From Thermoprotei archaeon (GTDB lineage Archaea > Thermoproteota > Thermoprotei_A > Sulfolobales > Ignisphaeraceae), in the NCBI GenBank assembly GCA_003661865.1, contig QMWY01000048.1, forward strand, positions 1 to 7,465: a stretch of 7,465 nucleotides of DNA, in the 5' to 3' direction. The position numbers and the translations under genes are program-made. Below the pieces are notes generated by a model that made no database searches, was not told the DNA's origin, and saw only the letters and a program-made list of their open reading frames with translations. Below, piece after piece: positions 5,815-7,465 of this stretch (its first letter is position 1; every line of letters begins with the position of its first letter).

Positions 5815-5844
5815 TTTATACCTGCATGCACAGATGTGGTGGTG
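5815..5844 (+). promoter_or_regulatory. Rightward TATA promoter of the HTH gene
   Basis: TTTATA at 5815-5820 is preceded by GAAACGGG, a BRE-like purine-rich stretch that belongs to the second direct repeat. An 8-bp palindrome TGCATGCA (5823-5830) follows. Transcription would begin near 5842-5846, close to three successive GTG codons (5836, 5839, 5842), consistent with a leaderless or nearly leaderless message. Confidence 0.6.
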
Positions 5845-6624
5845 GGGATCGCGTTGGGTAGGCGCGTCCCCGAGGAGGCGCGTAGGTGCGTTGAGCAGCT
5901 CCTCTCCATGGGCAAGACGGTGAAGGAGGTTTCGGAGGTCTGCGGCGTGTCGAAGGCCACGGTATCCAGGCTGAAGAAGGAGCTGGAGCAGCGGAGGATG
6001 CTCCAGGAGGTGATGGCGGGGCGGCTCCCCCAGGCCCAGGGGGCGCAGCAGCCCAAGGCTCCTAGGACCAGGGGCGGCTCGGTGTACATAGATCCCCGGG
6101 CGGTTGAGGACGACGTCAACTACATGCTGATGGTGATGAGGAACAGGCTGGACCCGAGCCACCCCATCATGACGAAGATGATAACGGATACCTCGTGGTG
6201 GCTCCACGTCATCCTGGACTTCGGCAAGCTGGCGATACCGGAGCTCATGGGCGACGACGTCCACGTGGACGCCGGGAACCCCGAGGTCACTGCTCAGGAG
6301 CTGGTGAGGAAGGTTAGGAGGCTCAAGGCCGAGGCGCAGGGCGTGGAGGAGAGGCTCGCAGCGATGGAGAGCGAGGTGAAGGCGCTTAAAGAGGAGAACG
6401 AGAGGCTCAGGGGACTGGTGAGGGAGTACAGGCGCCTTGTGGACGAGGCTATCGAGAAGACCTCTAGGCTCGTGGAGGACCTCAGGGGGAGGGTGGCGCA
6501 GACCCTGGTCTTCATAGTCAGGGTGGTGCCCCAGGCCCTCTCCCCCGAGGAGAGGGCGAGGTACATGCACGTGGTGATCCCCAAGCTCAGGAGCCTGTGG
6601 GGTGCGGATCTTGGAGGAGGTTAG
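5836..6624 (+). CDS. HTH plus coiled-coil protein, probable DNA-binding
   Basis: This is a 262-residue protein. Residues 27-47 (GKTVKEVSEVCGVSKATVSRL, about) form a canonical helix-turn-helix like those of Hin/resolvase and transposase N-termini. A Gln/Pro-rich linker (64-80) follows. Next comes a globular part (84-140) with DDVNYMLMVMRNRL and TSWWLHVILDFGKLAIPELM, then a long coiled coil (~150-222). It ends with a short helix pair containing LSPEERARYMHVV. No catalytic residues of a recombinase are visible, so it is not annotated as a transposase. The start could be GTG 5836, 5839 or 5842, or TTG 5854; the TATA position favours 5842 or later. It is a candidate regulator or partition-like protein acting on the repeats just upstream (inference). 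Its 3' end overlaps the next gene by 23 bases. Confidence 0.82.
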   Translation: MVVGIALGRRVPEEARRCVEQLLSMGKTVKEVSEVCGVSKATVSRLKKELEQRRMLQEVMAGRLPQAQGAQQPKAPRTRGGSVYIDPRAVEDDVNYMLMVMRNRLDPSHPIMTKMITDTSWWLHVILDFGKLAIPELMGDDVHVDAGNPEVTAQELVRKVRRLKAEAQGVEERLAAMESEVKALKEENERLRGLVREYRRLVDEAIEKTSRLVEDLRGRVAQTLVFIVRVVPQALSPEERARYMHVVIPKLRSLWGADLGGG

Positions 6625-7465
6625 GAAGGAGATAGAGGAGCTCCCCGAGGAGGGGGTGTACCTAGGTGAGCAGGCCGGTCAGGAGCCCGCTCCAGGTCCT
6701 GAGGGAGAGGAACAGGGAGAGGAGGGCCCTAGAGGAGCTCGCGGAGCAGCTGGTGAGGAGGGAGCTCCTCCTAGAGCTGGCGCTGCGGAGGAGGCCCCCG
6801 CTGCTCCTGCTGAGGAGCCCGAGGCGCGGGAGATCGAGGAGCGGAGGAGGAAGCTCAGGGAGCTGATAGAGACCTACAGGGACGTGTCGAGCTTCGTCAG
6901 GGACCTGCGGGACCTCGGGCCCGAGGAGCGCGCCCTGGTCCACTCCATAGTGGAGCGCGTCATCGGGCCCGGGGAGAGGGGGGAGGCGGCCCCTCCCCAG
7001 CCCATAGTCGTTGAGAAGCCGGTTGTGAAGGAGGTTGAGAAGCCCGTCCCGGTGGCGCCCCCCGAGGTGATCGAGGCCTCCAAGAAGGCGGAGGCCGCCC
7101 TGGAGAGGATAGGCGGTGTCGAGGCAAGGCTCTCGAGGCTGGAGGAGGCCCTGGAGAGGCTCGCGGAGGTGCAGCGCGACGTGGGGGCGGCCGTCAAGGC
7201 GGTTCTGAGCCACGCCGCGGAGAGCTCGAGGCTGAGGGACGAGCTGGAGCGCATCAGGAGGGAGCTGGAGGAGCTGAGGAGGAACAGGGAGCGGCAGTAC
7301 ATGATAATCCCCCGGGCGGAGAAGCTGAACCCCGACGGCTCCGTGGTGAGGGAGTACGACTTCCACCCCGCGCTCAAGGCCCTTGAGAAGCGCACCGAGT
7401 TCGCCGTGGAGAAGCTGGGCCCGGCGCTGATACAGGAGCTCCGGGCGACGAGGAGCGACATATCC
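6602..7465 (+). CDS. Long coiled-coil protein of unknown function (3' partial)
   Basis: An open frame of 288 codons runs off the window without a stop. GTG 6602 is supported by AGGAG at 6589-6593. In order it has a short helix (1-18), a disordered Gly/Ala/Glu/Pro segment (22-75), helices with RDLRDLGPEERALVHSIVERV (100-120), a Pro/Val/Lys linker with repeated EKPV (138-150), and a long coiled coil (~158-231). A more globular part follows (YMIIPRAEKLNPDGSVVREYDF, 233-254). The LGPEERA motif echoes LSPEERA near the end of the upstream gene. No family is recognised; a scaffold or structural role alongside the HTH protein is possible. Codon use is odd only in codons 22-72: 28 of 51 codons from codon 22 end in A or T, against almost none elsewhere, while another frame looks native there. 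Confidence 0.75.
   Translation, partial: MRILEEVRKEIEELPEEGVYLGEQAGQEPAPGPEGEEQGEEGPRGARGAAGEEGAPPRAGAAEEAPAAPAEEPEAREIEERRRKLRELIETYRDVSSFVRDLRDLGPEERALVHSIVERVIGPGERGEAAPPQPIVVEKPVVKEVEKPVPVAPPEVIEASKKAEAALERIGGVEARLSRLEEALERLAEVQRDVGAAVKAVLSHAAESSRLRDELERIRRELEELRRNRERQYMIIPRAEKLNPDGSVVREYDFHPALKALEKRTEFAVEKLGPALIQELRATRSDIS

Noticed and set aside
5455..6570. A 371-codon open frame on the minus strand, Pro/His/Leu-rich
   Set aside because: It is antisense to the HTH gene and crosses the palindromic intergenic region. The composition is typical of the shadow of GC-rich, AGG/GAG-rich coding DNA.
6662..7461. Two long minus-strand open frames (234 and 195 codons)
   Set aside because: They are low-complexity Leu/Pro- and Ser-rich mirror images of the plus-strand coiled-coil gene, with no start signals.
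1..7465. tRNA genes, CRISPR array, insertion-sequence ends
   Set aside because: No cloverleaf, no regularly spaced repeat array and no terminal inverted repeats with target duplications were seen on either strand.

Overview
The window looks like a gene-dense accessory region of a hyperthermophilic archaeon, most likely a virus, provirus or other integrated element of a Thermoproteota (crenarchaeal) host. The evidence is high GC, arginine encoded almost entirely by AGG, frequent GTG starts, archaeal BRE/TATA boxes about 25-30 bases before apparently leaderless GTG starts, a ribbon-helix-helix protein, a one-finger C2H2 protein, a subtilase, and many small unrecognised genes packed with 1-4 base overlaps. 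No capsid, terminase, integrase or replication hallmark is recognisable, so 'virus' is an inference.

Layout. (1) 2-3206, plus strand: the 3' end of a subtilisin-like protease, then two translationally coupled genes encoding tandem paralogues with no known family. The second paralogue carries a 344-residue intein with a LAGLIDADG homing endonuclease. The first paralogue has the same site intact, so the insertion point can be read to the base. (2) 3196-3501, minus strand: a ribbon-helix-helix DNA-binding protein with a C-terminal coiled coil. It is convergent with the paralogue operon and divergent from the next gene. (3) 3547-4844, plus strand: a UbiA/MenA-type membrane prenyltransferase, coupled to a small C2H2 zinc-finger protein. 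(4) 4786-5530, minus strand: a cassette of three small unknown genes with lower GC, meeting the zinc-finger gene tail to tail. (5) 5531-5835: a 305-base non-coding stretch with divergent promoters, two perfect 14-bp palindromes, a bulged 14-bp hairpin, and a pair of 15-bp direct repeats abutting the rightward TATA box. (6) 5836-7465, plus strand: an HTH plus coiled-coil protein overlapping a long coiled-coil protein that runs off the window.

How the parts may fit together. The protease and the two paralogues form one expression unit and could be a surface or virion module with its processing enzyme. The prenyltransferase could modify membrane lipid or quinone of the host or of a virion envelope. 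The ribbon-helix-helix, zinc-finger and HTH proteins are the likely regulators. The two leftward promoters share one design: a TATA box, then two 8-bp repeats spaced 11 bp apart, then GTGGTGCGCGTGGC at the start codon. This suggests coordinated repression. The most striking signals are the intein with its built-in empty-site control, the prenyltransferase in a mobile-looking context, the palindrome-rich intergenic region, and an abrupt codon-phase switch at about 6666-6818.
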